From: Halobacillus dabanensis
Lineage (GTDB): Bacteria; Bacillota; Bacilli; Bacillales; Halobacillaceae
Assembly (NCBI RefSeq): GCF_900114165.1
Contig: NZ_FOSB01000009.1
Coordinates: forward strand, 119,318-183,317
Length of the DNA: 64,000 bases
Direction of reading: 5' to 3'
The notes under the pieces were generated by a model that did not search any database, was not told where the DNA came from, and saw nothing but the letters and a program-made list of their open reading frames with translations. Shown piece by piece: positions 43,832 through 52,331 of the stretch; position 1 is the first letter of the stretch; the number at the start of each line of letters is the position of its first letter. The position numbers and the translations under genes were made by a program.

Positions 43832-45868
43832 ATGTTCAAGAATGCTTTCGGCACCTTGCAAAAAGTCGGTAAAGCTTTGATGACTCCTGTCGCATTGTTA
43901 CCGGCGGCCGGGATTTTACTAGCCTTTGGTACAAGCTTTGCACAAGACAATTTTGTTGATAAAGTGCCATTTTTCGGAACTCCATGGGTGCAAACATTGC
44001 TCCAGGTAATGGCTGAAGCCGGTGGAGTTGTATTTGATAACTTGCCGCTGCTATTCGCTGTCGGTGTTGCCATCGGTCTTGCTAAAGGTGATGGAGTAGC
44101 TGGTCTTGCAGCTATAATCGGTTATTTGATTATGAATGTCGTCATGGGGGTTCTGGGGAATGTCGATGCCGATATGGTTTCAGATCCTGCATATGCAGAG
44201 GTACTTGGGATACCGACACTTCAAACAGGAGTGTTTGGTGGTATTATCGTCGGTATATTAGCTGCTTCGCTTTATAATCGATTTTTTGATATCGAATTAC
44301 CGCAATTCCTTGGATTCTTTGCTGGTAAACGTTTCGTACCAATCATTACAGCTTTTAGTTCCCTGTTCCTTGGGATTATTATGTTATGGATATGGCCATT
44401 TGCTCAAAATGGTTTGAATGCTCTTTCCCATTTAATGCTAGAAGGGAATCAGACAATTTCTGCATTTTTCTTCGGTTTAATTGAGCGTTCTTTGATTCCG
44501 TTCGGTCTACACCACATTTTCTATTCACCGTTCTGGTTTGAGTTTGGTTCCTACACAAACGCCGCAGGTGATATTATTCGGGGGGACCAAACGATTTTCT
44601 TCGAACAATTGAAAGATGGTGTCGAATTCACTGCTGGGACATTCATGGTTGGTAAATTCCCATTCATGATGTTTGGATTACCAGCTGCCGCACTTGCGAT
44701 CTATCACACAGCGAAGCCTGAACGTAAAAAGGTTGTGGGTGGAATCATGGCTTCAGCTGCCTTGACCTCATTTTTAACAGGGATCACTGAACCAATTGAG
44801 TTTTCTTTCCTATTCGTTGCACCATTATTATTTGCGATTCATGCTGTCTTTGCAGGTTTTTCTTTCATGGTTATGGAGATTCTTGGAGTTAAAATTGGTC
44901 AAACCTTCTCAGGTGGTCTCATTGACTTTATTCTGTTCGGTATATTACCAAACCGTACCGACTGGTGGTGGGTCATCATTGTTGGTCTGATTTTCTCTGT
45001 GATTTACTATTTCGGCTTCCGTTGGGCAATCCTCAAGTTCAACTTGGCGACACCTGGACGGGAAGACGAAGCACAGGATAATGAAGAAGACGGAGAAGTC
45101 GGTGACTTACCATTTGAAATTCTTGAAGCAATGGGTGGGCAAGAGAACATTGATCACCTTGATGCTTGTATTACAAGATTACGTGTATCTGTTAATGATA
45201 AGGAAAACGTAAACAAGAACCGTCTGAAAAAACTCGGAGCTTCTGGAGTAATGGAAGTTGGTAACAATATACAAGCGATTTTCGGACCAGTTTCTGACAC
45301 TTTGCGTGGGCAAATGCAAGATATCATCGATGGTAAAACCCCTCGATCCAGAAATGATGCTTCTGAAGTCAAGAATGATGAGAAGCAGGCAGAAGCACCT
45401 GTGGCTGCAGGTGACTTGGAATTTGTAAGTCCGATTAAAGGTAAAATCATGCCGATTTCAGAAGTGCCAGACCAGGTGTTCTCTGGTAAGATGATGGGGG
45501 ATGGCTTTGCAATTGAGCCGAAAGATGGTAATATTAATTCGCCGGTAAACGGTAAAGTCTTGAACGTTTTCCCTACGAAGCATGCTATCGGACTTGAGGC
45601 CGATAATGGAATGGAAATTCTCATCCATATCGGAATAGATACGGTAGGTCTTAAAGGGGAAGGGTTTACAGCTAAAATTGCTGAAGGTGATGAAGTGAAG
45701 CAAGGACAAGCGTTAATGGAAGTGGACTTAGATTACGTTAAAGAAAATGCACCATCCGTTGTTACACCGATTGTCTTCACAAACCTTCAAGAAGGACAGT
45801 CTGTAAACATCAAGGCTACAGGTGAAGTTAATCACAATGACCCAGATATCATTGAAATTAAAGAATAA
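43832..45868 (+). CDS. ptsG: PTS glucose-specific transporter EIICBA
   Basis: A membrane permease and phosphotransferase for glucose, 678 aa. The IIC domain (about 1-400) has [19 protein letters not shown] and [15 protein letters not shown] (about 425-505) has the phosphorylated Cys in [12 protein letters not shown] (about 535-670) has the active His in [10 protein letters not shown]. The acidic linker [16 protein letters not shown] joins IIC and IIB. ATG 43832 follows AAAGGAGGAG; upstream codons to 43667 overlap the terminator. Confidence 0.96.
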   Translation: MFKNAFGTLQKVGKALMTPVALLPAAGILLAFGTSFAQDNFVDKVPFFGTPWVQTLLQVMAEAGGVVFDNLPLLFAVGVAIGLAKGDGVAGLAAIIGYLIMNVVMGVLGNVDADMVSDPAYAEVLGIPTLQTGVFGGIIVGILAASLYNRFFDIELPQFLGFFAGKRFVPIITAFSSLFLGIIMLWIWPFAQNGLNALSHLMLEGNQTISAFFFGLIERSLIPFGLHHIFYSPFWFEFGSYTNAAGDIIRGDQTIFFEQLKDGVEFTAGTFMVGKFPFMMFGLPAAALAIYHTAKPERKKVVGGIMASAALTSFLTGITEPIEFSFLFVAPLLFAIHAVFAGFSFMVMEILGVKIGQTFSGGLIDFILFGILPNRTDWWWVIIVGLIFSVIYYFGFRWAILKFNLATPGREDEAQDNEEDGEVGDLPFEILEAMGGQENIDHLDACITRLRVSVNDKENVNKNRLKKLGASGVMEVGNNIQAIFGPVSDTLRGQMQDIIDGKTPRSRNDASEVKNDEKQAEAPVAAGDLEFVSPIKGKIMPISEVPDQVFSGKMMGDGFAIEPKDGNINSPVNGKVLNVFPTKHAIGLEADNGMEILIHIGIDTVGLKGEGFTAKIAEGDEVKQGQALMEVDLDYVKENAPSVVTPIVFTNLQEGQSVNIKATGEVNHNDPDIIEIKE

Positions 45869-45883
45869 AGAGGAGAGTTTAAC

Positions 45884-46150
45884 ATGGCAGAACAAACAAT
45901 GAAAATCACAGCAGCAGACGGTGTACACGCTCGTCCAGCAACATCTCTAGTGCAAGTAGCAGGTAAATATCAGTCTGACGTCAATATAGAATATAACGGA
46001 AAATCCGTGAACATGAAATCCATCATGGGAGTTATGTCTCTTGGAATTCCAAGTGGCGCAGAAGTGACGTTCAAAGCTGAAGGTTCTGACGAAGCAGAAG
46101 CTGTAGAAGCAGTTGTTGCTAAAGCGAAAGAAGAAGGTCTTGGAGAGTAA
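45884..46150 (+). CDS. ptsH: phosphocarrier protein HPr
   Basis: The general PTS phosphocarrier, 88 aa. It has His15 in GVHARPATS for phosphotransfer and Ser46 in VNMKSIMGVMSLG for the HPr kinase/CcpA branch. It starts 15 bases after ptsG behind AGAGGAG, as in the B. subtilis ptsGHI operon, but ptsI does not follow; a perfect terminator closes the unit. Confidence 0.97.
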   Translation: MAEQTMKITAADGVHARPATSLVQVAGKYQSDVNIEYNGKSVNMKSIMGVMSLGIPSGAEVTFKAEGSDEAEAVEAVVAKAKEEGLGE

Positions 46151-46164
46151 TTTCCAGACTACCG

Positions 46165-46202
46165 CATGAAAGGAGCTTGCCATTTGGCAAGCTCCTTTCA
46201 TG
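46165..46202. terminator. ptsGH terminator
   Basis: A 17-bp perfect stem CATGAAAGGAGCTTGCC with complement and a 4-nt loop. The following T content is modest. Confidence 0.8.
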
Positions 46203-46307
46203 TATATAAATTTATATAGATTACGAGTAGCCTCTTGACCACTACTGACTCCTAATATGGCAAACGTATCCCTGGATTATCCCCGAAAAGAGGTATATTA
46301 GATTAGT

Positions 46308-46970
46308 TTAACGGTCGATAAAAATTTCTTTACGTCCATCATCCTGGGCAAAGATTTTTTCAGCTACGACCTCTGGGCCTTTAAGTTTTGCTGGATTTCC
46401 CACATGATCTGTATCAGCCCAAAAAGGAGTGTTCATCCCTCCCATATAAACCGCTGTAGCAGACATATCCGTTTCTTCCCATTCTTTGTGTAAACTTTCA
46501 GTAAAGCCACGAACAGCGAATTTACTTGCACAATAAATGCTCTCGTTCTTTTTCCCTCTAAGGCCAGCGGTGGAAATGATATTCAAAACCCGTCCACTAG
46601 ACTTTTCGAGCAATGGGAGGGCATATTGAGTTACTAAAATAGTGCCCTTGATATTCGTATCTAATATTTGGTCCACTTGTGCCTCTGTGAAATTGGCTAG
46701 CTCTCCGAAATATCCCAGACCCGCATTGTTAATTACGACATGGAGGGTGTCAATCTGTTTCATTGCTTCTTTTATGGAAGCAGGTTCTGTAATGTCGCAA
46801 ACAATTACTTCTGCTTTACCACCAGATTCGTGAATATCACTCTGAGTGATTTGTAATTGCTTCGTAGTTCTTCCAGATAGAAATATTTTATATCCTTTTT
46901 GTGCATAAGTAAGGGCTAAGGCGCGTCCAAGCCCTGTACCAGCTCCTGTAATCCAAACATTCTTCATCAT
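46308..46970 (-). CDS. short-chain dehydrogenase/reductase
   Basis: A classical SDR of 220 aa with the cofactor motif TGAGTGLGRALA at the N-terminus, NNAGLG near 82-87, a catalytic Ser in NIISTAG and YCASK near 147. The Arg in LSGRTTKQ suggests an NADP preference. The substrate is unknown. Single gene, opposite to its neighbours. Confidence 0.9.
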   Translation of the reverse strand: MMKNVWITGAGTGLGRALALTYAQKGYKIFLSGRTTKQLQITQSDIHESGGKAEVIVCDITEPASIKEAMKQIDTLHVVINNAGLGYFGELANFTEAQVDQILDTNIKGTILVTQYALPLLEKSSGRVLNIISTAGLRGKKNESIYCASKFAVRGFTESLHKEWEETDMSATAVYMGGMNTPFWADTDHVGNPAKLKGPEVVAEKIFAQDDGRKEIFIDR

Positions 46971-47061
46971 TTTCGCTCCTTAAATTAAACAATATCTTCA
47001 TATTCATTGTGATAAAACCCTGCTAAAATGTAAAGAGAGCAGGATATTAGGAGGTTTAAAT

Positions 47062-47397
47062 GTGGAAAAAAGATATAGTGAATACACTCAAGAAGAGTTA
47101 AGGAATGAAATTGCTGATTTGACAGAAAAAGCTCAAAAGGCTGAACAGCTGGGCATGGTGAATGAGTTTGCGGTCCACGAACGTAAAATTATAATGGCAA
47201 GATCTTATATGTTAAATCCGGGCGATTTCCAAGCTGGAGAAACTTATGCTATTGACAGAGACCCTGGTCACAGTTTTTATATAGAATATATGAATGGTGT
47301 ATTTGCCTGGGGGTATCGACAAAATAGTAAAAAGGAGAAGGTAGGGGAAGAAGAGGAAGCTTTACCTATTGCAATGCTGGGAGAGAAAATCAAGTAA
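47062..47397 (+). CDS. yfhH: YfhH family protein (DUF1811)
   Basis: A conserved Bacillus protein of 111 aa without a known activity. It begins with the charged helix MEKRYSEYTQEELRNEI and contains LNPGDFQAGETYAIDRDPGH, then FYIEYMNGVFAWGYR. The two-domain arrangement (helical then small SH3-like barrel) fits DUF1811. GTG 47062 follows AGGAGGTTTAAA. The position after recX matches B. subtilis apart from the inserted pts block. Confidence 0.88.
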   Translation: MEKRYSEYTQEELRNEIADLTEKAQKAEQLGMVNEFAVHERKIIMARSYMLNPGDFQAGETYAIDRDPGHSFYIEYMNGVFAWGYRQNSKKEKVGEEEEALPIAMLGEKIK

Positions 47398-47400
47398 TAA

Positions 47401-47424
47401 ATCGGGCACAGGTGTGCCCGATTT
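47401..47424. terminator. bidirectional terminator
   Basis: ATCGGGCAC and GTGCCCGAT pair around a 4-nt loop, with A and T runs on the flanks. It serves yfhH and the convergent small spore genes. Confidence 0.85.
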
Positions 47425-47426
47425 TA

Positions 47427-47570
47427 TTAGTTGCGTTTTCGTGCTTGGATTTCTGTGATTTGGTCTGCTTGCGTTTGTTCTGTTTCACCGTTCACCCGAC
47501 TGCTCATATGTTTGATGCTTCGGTGTGATTGGTTTGCAAAAGCATTAGCTTTGAATTTACGCTTACCCAT
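47427..47570 (-). CDS. small YpzG-like protein, 47 aa
   Basis: The reading frame begins MGKRKFKANAFANQSHRSI and ends in IQARKRN. The segment SSRVNGETEQTQ resembles the NGETxxTQ region of the YpzG family of small Bacillus proteins and, more loosely, minor spore proteins. GGGAGG lies 7 bases before the ATG, and the start lies inside the sspK end (8-base overlap), so the two are co-translated. The assignment is by eye. Confidence 0.65.
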   Translation of the reverse strand: MGKRKFKANAFANQSHRSIKHMSSRVNGETEQTQADQITEIQARKRN

Positions 47571-47736
47571 GGTAATTCCTCCCTACATCGTTGACGTCCC
47601 GGTGTCTCGACCTCGCAGCTCTTTCTTGAGGTTTGCTGTTAATTTGGCCGTTTGGACGGAGCGCGAGATATTCACTTTGATCATCCGGGGCATGCGTCAT
47701 CTTCACATTAGGGAAATTCTTAGCCTTATTACGCAT
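47563..47736 (-). CDS. sspK: small acid-soluble spore protein K
   Basis: A 57-aa minor SASP made in the forespore. It starts MRNKAKNFPN, and has NGQINSKPQERAARSR, which matches the SspK core (RNKAxxFPN and the PQERxRAS region). GAGGAGG precedes the ATG. Its location between yfhH and yfhJ is as in B. subtilis. It is too short for default gene finding. Confidence 0.82.
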   Translation of the reverse strand: MRNKAKNFPNVKMTHAPDDQSEYLALRPNGQINSKPQERAARSRHRDVNDVGRNYHG

Positions 47737-47846
47737 CAGTTATCCTCCTCGTGTCTCTAATGAAGAGACATTGTTAGTGTGTACCTATTCACCATTACTA
47801 TGTGGTACAATGGTTGTGTAAACATTGCCAAATATGGAGTGGTCCT

Positions 47847-48113
47847 ATGAATGAGATCTACCAGCGTCTAGCTGAGAAATTATATAAAAAAAACCCACAG
47901 ATGACAATTGAAGAGGCGACAACATGGGTGGAATTGTTGTGGGAGGACTTTGAATCCACTCGCGCAAAAGCGGGACATGATTACCAGGGGAAAAAATTGA
48001 CAGAACAAATCGTTAACCAGTGGATCGATCATTATGGTCCCCAATTACATGAATTTGTAGCTACAAATCCTAAATACAAGAAAATGCTTGAAAAGAAAGG
48101 ATATCTTCATTAA
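47847..48113 (+). CDS. yfhJ: YfhJ (WVELL family) protein
   Basis: An 88-aa conserved Bacillus protein of unknown function named for its WVELLWEDFE segment (TTWVELLWEDFESTRA here). It has a mostly helical and charged composition. The 88-aa length equals that of B. subtilis YfhJ. ATG 47847 follows GGAGTGG; the frame upstream to 47802 has no ribosome site. Confidence 0.9.
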   Translation: MNEIYQRLAEKLYKKNPQMTIEEATTWVELLWEDFESTRAKAGHDYQGKKLTEQIVNQWIDHYGPQLHEFVATNPKYKKMLEKKGYLH

Positions 48114-48173
48114 GCATCTCTGTGTTGTGTGAATCGTAAATCCATCCGCGCCTTAGGTGCTCATGGAATCGAT

Positions 48174-48209
48174 AAGAAGGAGCCTCTCAATAGTGAGAGA
48201 CTCCTTCTT
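48174..48209. terminator. bidirectional terminator between yfhJ and yfhP
   Basis: AAGAAGGAGCCTCTC pairs with GAGAGACTCCTTCTT with one mismatch and a 6-nt loop. Confidence 0.85.
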
Positions 48210-48214
48210 TATGT

Positions 48215-49216
48215 TCACTCCAACTCTCTGGCAGGGGTAAGTTTATTTTGCAATTTCTCTTCGGTGAAGACCCATCCTGTATAGGAGTTTAGCACCTTCA
48301 AGTCGTCTCCGTGTTCATCATCTATTTGTGCAAGTGCCACAAATGGATAGCGACCACGGGATCGGTACCGTAAATCGATGAACCTTACCTCTGTGTATTC
48401 ATCATAATAACTCATCTCATAACGGTATACCGGAGAAAAGGATAAAAAGGCTTTGATGTTATGGTCCGTTAAGGCTTTTTGAACCACTGGATCATCGTAA
48501 TCAATCGGTTTATTGTTGAATTTATCAAGGATTGTTATATGACCATTTTCTGCTCGTCCCACATAATAATGGTTTGGCGTAGTAATCGCGATACGCCATA
48601 CATTTTGTTTCATTGTCGGGGAGGTAGCAATTTGCTCGACATCCTCAATATACTCATGAATCAACCTGACAAGCTCTCTTTTGTCGAAATACCTCTTCAC
48701 ATAATATAACGCAATGACGAAATAAATGATCAACCACATGATCCCAGGGTCTGCACCTAAATTCCAAGCCACAATACCGGCGATGTGCAGGGTGAAAATA
48801 TAAGGGTCGAATGTGTTGATAAACCCATAGGCTACCCACCTTTTTGTAAAGGGACGATAAGCCTGGGTACCGTAAGCATTAAATACATCTACAAAGACAT
48901 GTAAAATGACAGCTAAGAAAGTCCAAAGCCAAAGATGCAAAAAGTTTACTTCTGGTGTGAAAAGGTAAATGAGGCTCGGAATACTGATCCCCCATAAAAA
49001 AACAGCAGGGATCGAGTGTGTGATGCCACGGTGGTGGCGAATATATACAGCATTATTCTTTAGTTTAAGTATTGTGTCTGAGTCTGGTGCTTGAGACCCC
49101 ACTAATGTCCCGATGAGAACAGCATTAAAAAGAGCGGGGTCTGAGTTGACGACAGGGTCAAGCGTTGCGATTCCTCCTAAGGCGACTCCCATGACAACAT
49201 GTGTTCCAGTATCCAA
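48215..49216 (-). CDS. yfhP: YfhP/YdjM-type membrane-bound metal-dependent hydrolase
   Basis: An integral membrane protein of 333 aa. The N-terminal half has several hydrophobic segments with the His/Asp metal motif GTHVVMGVALGG, GSQAPDSDTILK and YIRHHRGITHS that define the LexA-binding/inner-membrane hydrolase (DUF457) family. The C-terminal 150 residues are soluble and beta-rich. Substrate unknown. It is divergent from mutY, as in B. subtilis. Confidence 0.9.
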   Translation of the reverse strand: MDTGTHVVMGVALGGIATLDPVVNSDPALFNAVLIGTLVGSQAPDSDTILKLKNNAVYIRHHRGITHSIPAVFLWGISIPSLIYLFTPEVNFLHLWLWTFLAVILHVFVDVFNAYGTQAYRPFTKRWVAYGFINTFDPYIFTLHIAGIVAWNLGADPGIMWLIIYFVIALYYVKRYFDKRELVRLIHEYIEDVEQIATSPTMKQNVWRIAITTPNHYYVGRAENGHITILDKFNNKPIDYDDPVVQKALTDHNIKAFLSFSPVYRYEMSYYDEYTEVRFIDLRYRSRGRYPFVALAQIDDEHGDDLKVLNSYTGWVFTEEKLQNKLTPARELE

Positions 49217-49276
49217 GTAACCATACCTCCTTTGACCGGACGTTCATCAGTAGTTTATCACGAAAGGTGAAGAAAG

Positions 49277-50359
49277 ATGAAAAGAACAGATAGAGTTAAT
49301 TTTATTTTAAATGACTTCGATAAAGACTCTTACAGCAGGGACCTTATTAAATGGTTTAAGGAAGAACAGCGAATCCTTCCCTGGAGAGAAAATCAAGATC
49401 CTTATCGAGTATGGGTATCAGAAATTATGCTCCAACAAACAAAAGTTGATACTGTAATACCTTATTTTCATCACTTTTTAGAAAAATTCCCTGACCTTAA
49501 GACCTTAGCGGAAGCAAATGAGCAGGAAGTGCTTAAAGCATGGGAAGGTCTAGGATACTATTCCCGTGCAAGAAATTTGCAAAACGCAGTCAGGGAAGTA
49601 GTGGAAGAATATAATGGCGTTGTCCCCGCGAACCCTGTTGACCTGGGGGGATTGAAAGGTGTCGGTCCTTATACAAAAGGTGCTATCTTGAGTATAGCTT
49701 ACGACACTCCGGAACCCGCGGTGGATGGTAATGTCATGAGAGTATTATCAAGAGTCCTTCGTATCGAGGAGGATATAAGCAAGCAAAGTACAAGGAAGTT
49801 ATTTGAAGAACTTGTACGCGAAATTATTTCACATGAGGATCCTTCTTCTTTCAACCAGGGACTCATGGAGCTAGGAGCTCTTATATGTACACCCAAAACA
49901 CCATCCTGTATGTTGTGTCCCGTTCAATCACATTGCCGCGCATTTGATGAAGGGTTAGAAACCGAGTTACCGGTAAAATCATCTAAGAAAAAACAGAAAA
50001 AATCCCCCTATTTATTGCTGTTGATACAGAATGAGAAAGGAGATATCTTAATAGAACAAAGACCGGAGGATGGGCTCTTAGCAAGCCTCTGGCAATATCC
50101 GATGGTCCCTTTACAAGACATTGATAGAGACTCCGTCCCTCATTGGTTTTATGGAGAATATGGATTAAATATAGAACTGGGAGAATCTTCGGGACAGATT
50201 AAACATGTTTTCTCTCATTTGATTTGGGAAATGGAAGTCGTCAAAGCTAAAGTTGTAAGTGGCAACCTTGACCATGGTCGTGCAAAATGGATGAACAACT
50301 CAGACATAGAGGACTATCCATTCCCTGTTTCCCACCAAAAAGCCCATTCCTTATATTAA
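49277..50359 (+). CDS. mutY: A/G-specific adenine DNA glycosylase
   Basis: It removes adenine mispaired with 8-oxoguanine. The 360-aa protein has the catalytic Glu in SEIMLQQTKV near 50, the HhH LKGVGPYTKGAILS near 120, the catalytic Asp in AVDGNVMRVLSR near 150, the 4Fe-4S Cys set C-x6-C-x2-C-x5-C (CTPKTPSCMLCPVQSHC) near 208-224, and a C-terminal Nudix-like 8-oxoG reader. Position between yfhP and yfhS matches B. subtilis yfhQ. Confidence 0.96.
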   Translation: MKRTDRVNFILNDFDKDSYSRDLIKWFKEEQRILPWRENQDPYRVWVSEIMLQQTKVDTVIPYFHHFLEKFPDLKTLAEANEQEVLKAWEGLGYYSRARNLQNAVREVVEEYNGVVPANPVDLGGLKGVGPYTKGAILSIAYDTPEPAVDGNVMRVLSRVLRIEEDISKQSTRKLFEELVREIISHEDPSSFNQGLMELGALICTPKTPSCMLCPVQSHCRAFDEGLETELPVKSSKKKQKKSPYLLLLIQNEKGDILIEQRPEDGLLASLWQYPMVPLQDIDRDSVPHWFYGEYGLNIELGESSGQIKHVFSHLIWEMEVVKAKVVSGNLDHGRAKWMNNSDIEDYPFPVSHQKAHSLY

Positions 50360-50580
50360 TCAATGACAGGATGAGTGCCGCTGGTCCATGTAGCTTCTTG
50401 CTGCTGCAGGCCACCACGGCGCTTTATTTCTTCATTGATTTCCCTTAAAAGGGTAATACCTTCTGCATTTAAATAGGGAGAGGACTGAGAAAGAGCGTAG
50501 TGGAAATAACCCAGTTCCTTTTCTTTCCAATCTTGTTTTGCTTCCATTGTCAATGCTGATAAATCTCTTCCTACATACAT
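50356..50580 (-). CDS. yfhS: YfhS protein
   Basis: A 74-aa protein, the length of B. subtilis YfhS, starting MYVGRDLSALTMEAKQDW and containing GITLLREINEEIKRR. It is linked to sporulation in Bacillus; its role is unknown. ATG 50580 follows AAGGAGG; upstream in-frame codons to 50643 have no ribosome site. The stop region overlaps the mutY end by 4 bases on the other strand. Confidence 0.85.
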   Translation of the reverse strand: MYVGRDLSALTMEAKQDWKEKELGYFHYALSQSSPYLNAEGITLLREINEEIKRRGGLQQQEATWTSGTHPVID

Positions 50581-50679
50581 GATTCCTGCCTCCTTCATAG
50601 TTAATATGTGTATGTAGACTGCTCTAATACATAAAGAAGCCACCTGGAAAAGTTATACCACGCTTGCAAGTAACAAACT

Positions 50680-50696
50680 TGTAACGCAAATGTAAC
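50680..50696 (+). promoter_or_regulatory. WalR (YycF) box
   Basis: TGTAAC, 5 bases, TGTAAC: an exact match to the WalR consensus TGTWAH-N5-TGTWAH. It lies 160-180 bp before a LysM/NlpC wall hydrolase gene, the class of target WalR controls. Confidence 0.75.
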
Positions 50697-50857
50697 GAAA
50701 CGGGGTAAACACTTATCAGACAAGGTTTTAAGGCAATTTGTAGGCATTTGTAGAAGATTTGGTGTATTTACAAATTGTTGGCATTTAGGAATAATAGGAC
50801 ATAGGTTATTTGACCAAACAATTTTAACAATTTATACATAGGGGAGAATAAAAATAA

Positions 50858-51928
50858 ATGAATAAAAAGAAATTGGCAACAACTGTCAGTGGGGCTTTGA
50901 TTGGGGCATCTTTGTGGGGAACTTCTGTTTTTGCTGATGAATTGCATAAAGTGAAGTCTGGAGATACACTGTGGAAACTTAGTTCTCAATATGATGGTTC
51001 TATTTCAGAAATCAAATCGTGGAACAATATTGATTCAGATATTATATATGTTGGCCAAACTTTGATTGTTGAAAAAGGAACATCAGCTACAACTCAGTCA
51101 AACTCATCTTCAAATTCTTCTAGCTCTAATAGTACATATACTGTTAAATCGGGGGATAGTTTATGGGTAATTGCAAACCGTCACAGCCTGTCGGTTTCCA
51201 AACTGAAAAGCTTAAACAACTTAACAGGTAACATCATTCATCCCGGACAAAAGCTTACTATTACAGGTAGTTCATCAAGTTCAAACAGCACGGATACATC
51301 ATCTTCCAGCAATAGTTCAAGCTCTGCAAGTCCTTCACAAACAAGTACGTATACTGTGAAGAGTGGCGATTCTCTATGGTTAATCGCAAATAATCATGGA
51401 ACTTCTGTTTCAAATTTGAAGAATATAAATGGATTGTCCAGCAGCACCATTTATGTTGGTCAAAAGTTGAAAGTGAGTGGAGAAGCTTCCTCTTCTAACT
51501 CTTCTTCCGACTCTAGTCATACTTCTACCACGAATACATCATCTTCAAACTCAGGATTTGTTGATGGATTAATTCAAGAAGCTAAAAAGCATATTGGAAC
51601 CCCTTATCGTTGGGCTGGAACATCTCCTGCTGGTTTTGATTGCAGTGGTTTCCTTCAGTATGTATACGCTCAAGAGGGTGTCAGCATCCCACGTACGGTA
51701 GCTTCTATTTATGCGGATAGCCGTATGAGTTCTGTAAGTGGATCCAATCGCCAAGTAGGGGATATCGTCTTCTTTGAAACGTACAAGCCTGGTGCATCTC
51801 ATGCTGGTATTTATGTTGGTGACAATCAATTTATCCATACAGGTTCTACCAACGGTGTAGAAATCAGTTCATTATCCAGTAACTACTGGAGTCAACGTTA
51901 CATCGGTACAAAGCGACTATCCCATTAA
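50858..51928 (+). CDS. secreted LysM/NlpC-P60 peptidoglycan endopeptidase
   Basis: A LytE/LytF/CwlS-type D,L-endopeptidase of 356 aa that cuts wall peptides. A signal peptide (cleavage near SVFADE, residue 26) is followed by three LysM repeats (VKSGDTLWKLSSQY, VKSGDSLWVIANRH, VKSGDSLWLIANNH) joined by Ser-rich linkers. The C-terminal NlpC/P60 domain has Cys in GFDCSGFLQYVY, His in ASHAGIYVGDN and the third residue in FIHTGSTNGV. The long untranslated leader and upstream WalR box agree with growth-linked control. Confidence 0.95.
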   Translation: MNKKKLATTVSGALIGASLWGTSVFADELHKVKSGDTLWKLSSQYDGSISEIKSWNNIDSDIIYVGQTLIVEKGTSATTQSNSSSNSSSSNSTYTVKSGDSLWVIANRHSLSVSKLKSLNNLTGNIIHPGQKLTITGSSSSSNSTDTSSSSNSSSSASPSQTSTYTVKSGDSLWLIANNHGTSVSNLKNINGLSSSTIYVGQKLKVSGEASSSNSSSDSSHTSTTNTSSSNSGFVDGLIQEAKKHIGTPYRWAGTSPAGFDCSGFLQYVYAQEGVSIPRTVASIYADSRMSSVSGSNRQVGDIVFFETYKPGASHAGIYVGDNQFIHTGSTNGVEISSLSSNYWSQRYIGTKRLSH

Positions 51929-51936
51929 TAACAATG

Positions 51937-51971
51937 AACCGCTCCTTATTTAGGTGCGGTTTATCTTTTTG
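51937..51971 (+). terminator. weak terminator after the wall hydrolase gene
   Basis: AACCGC/GCGGTT stem with a 13-nt loop and a T-rich tail. Confidence 0.6.
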
Positions 51972-52041
51972 AGAAAAAATATTTTTTTTGGAATGAAATA
52001 TAGACCTCCTGCGCACAATAATTTTTGCGGAGGTGATAAAC

Positions 52042-52218
52042 ATGGCTAAGCAACCGAAACAAAACAAAACAGCTTCTGGTACAGACGTAAATCACGTGAA
52101 ACAACAAAACCAACAAGCTGCTCAAGGGAAGTCCCAATACGGTGCTGAATTCGCTCAACAAACTGACGCTCAGCAAGTACAGCAGCAGAACCAAAAGTCT
52201 CAGGCTAAGAAAAAGTAA
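52042..52218 (+). CDS. sspE: gamma-type small acid-soluble spore protein
   Basis: A 58-aa Gln/Asn-rich protein, starting MAKQPKQNKTASGTDVNHV, with SQYGAEFAQQTD typical of gamma-type SASP, which stores amino acids for outgrowth. It is at the short end of the range, with one repeat unit only. GGAGGTGATAAAC precedes the ATG. Location after yfhS agrees with B. subtilis sspE. Confidence 0.9.
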   Translation: MAKQPKQNKTASGTDVNHVKQQNQQAAQGKSQYGAEFAQQTDAQQVQQQNQKSQAKKK

Positions 52219-52280
52219 CCTGAGTAGTTGGTAGGTTGGCCAGGCTGTTTTATTAGCCTGTATCAATCCCCCGAATGAAG

Positions 52281-52310
52281 AAGTCGCCCCTGAAGCGGGC
52301 GGCTTTTTTT
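52281..52310 (+). terminator. sspE terminator
   Basis: GTCGCCC/GGGCGGC stem and a seven-T run. Confidence 0.85.
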
Positions 52311-52331
52311 ATTTACATATTTCCTCCATCT

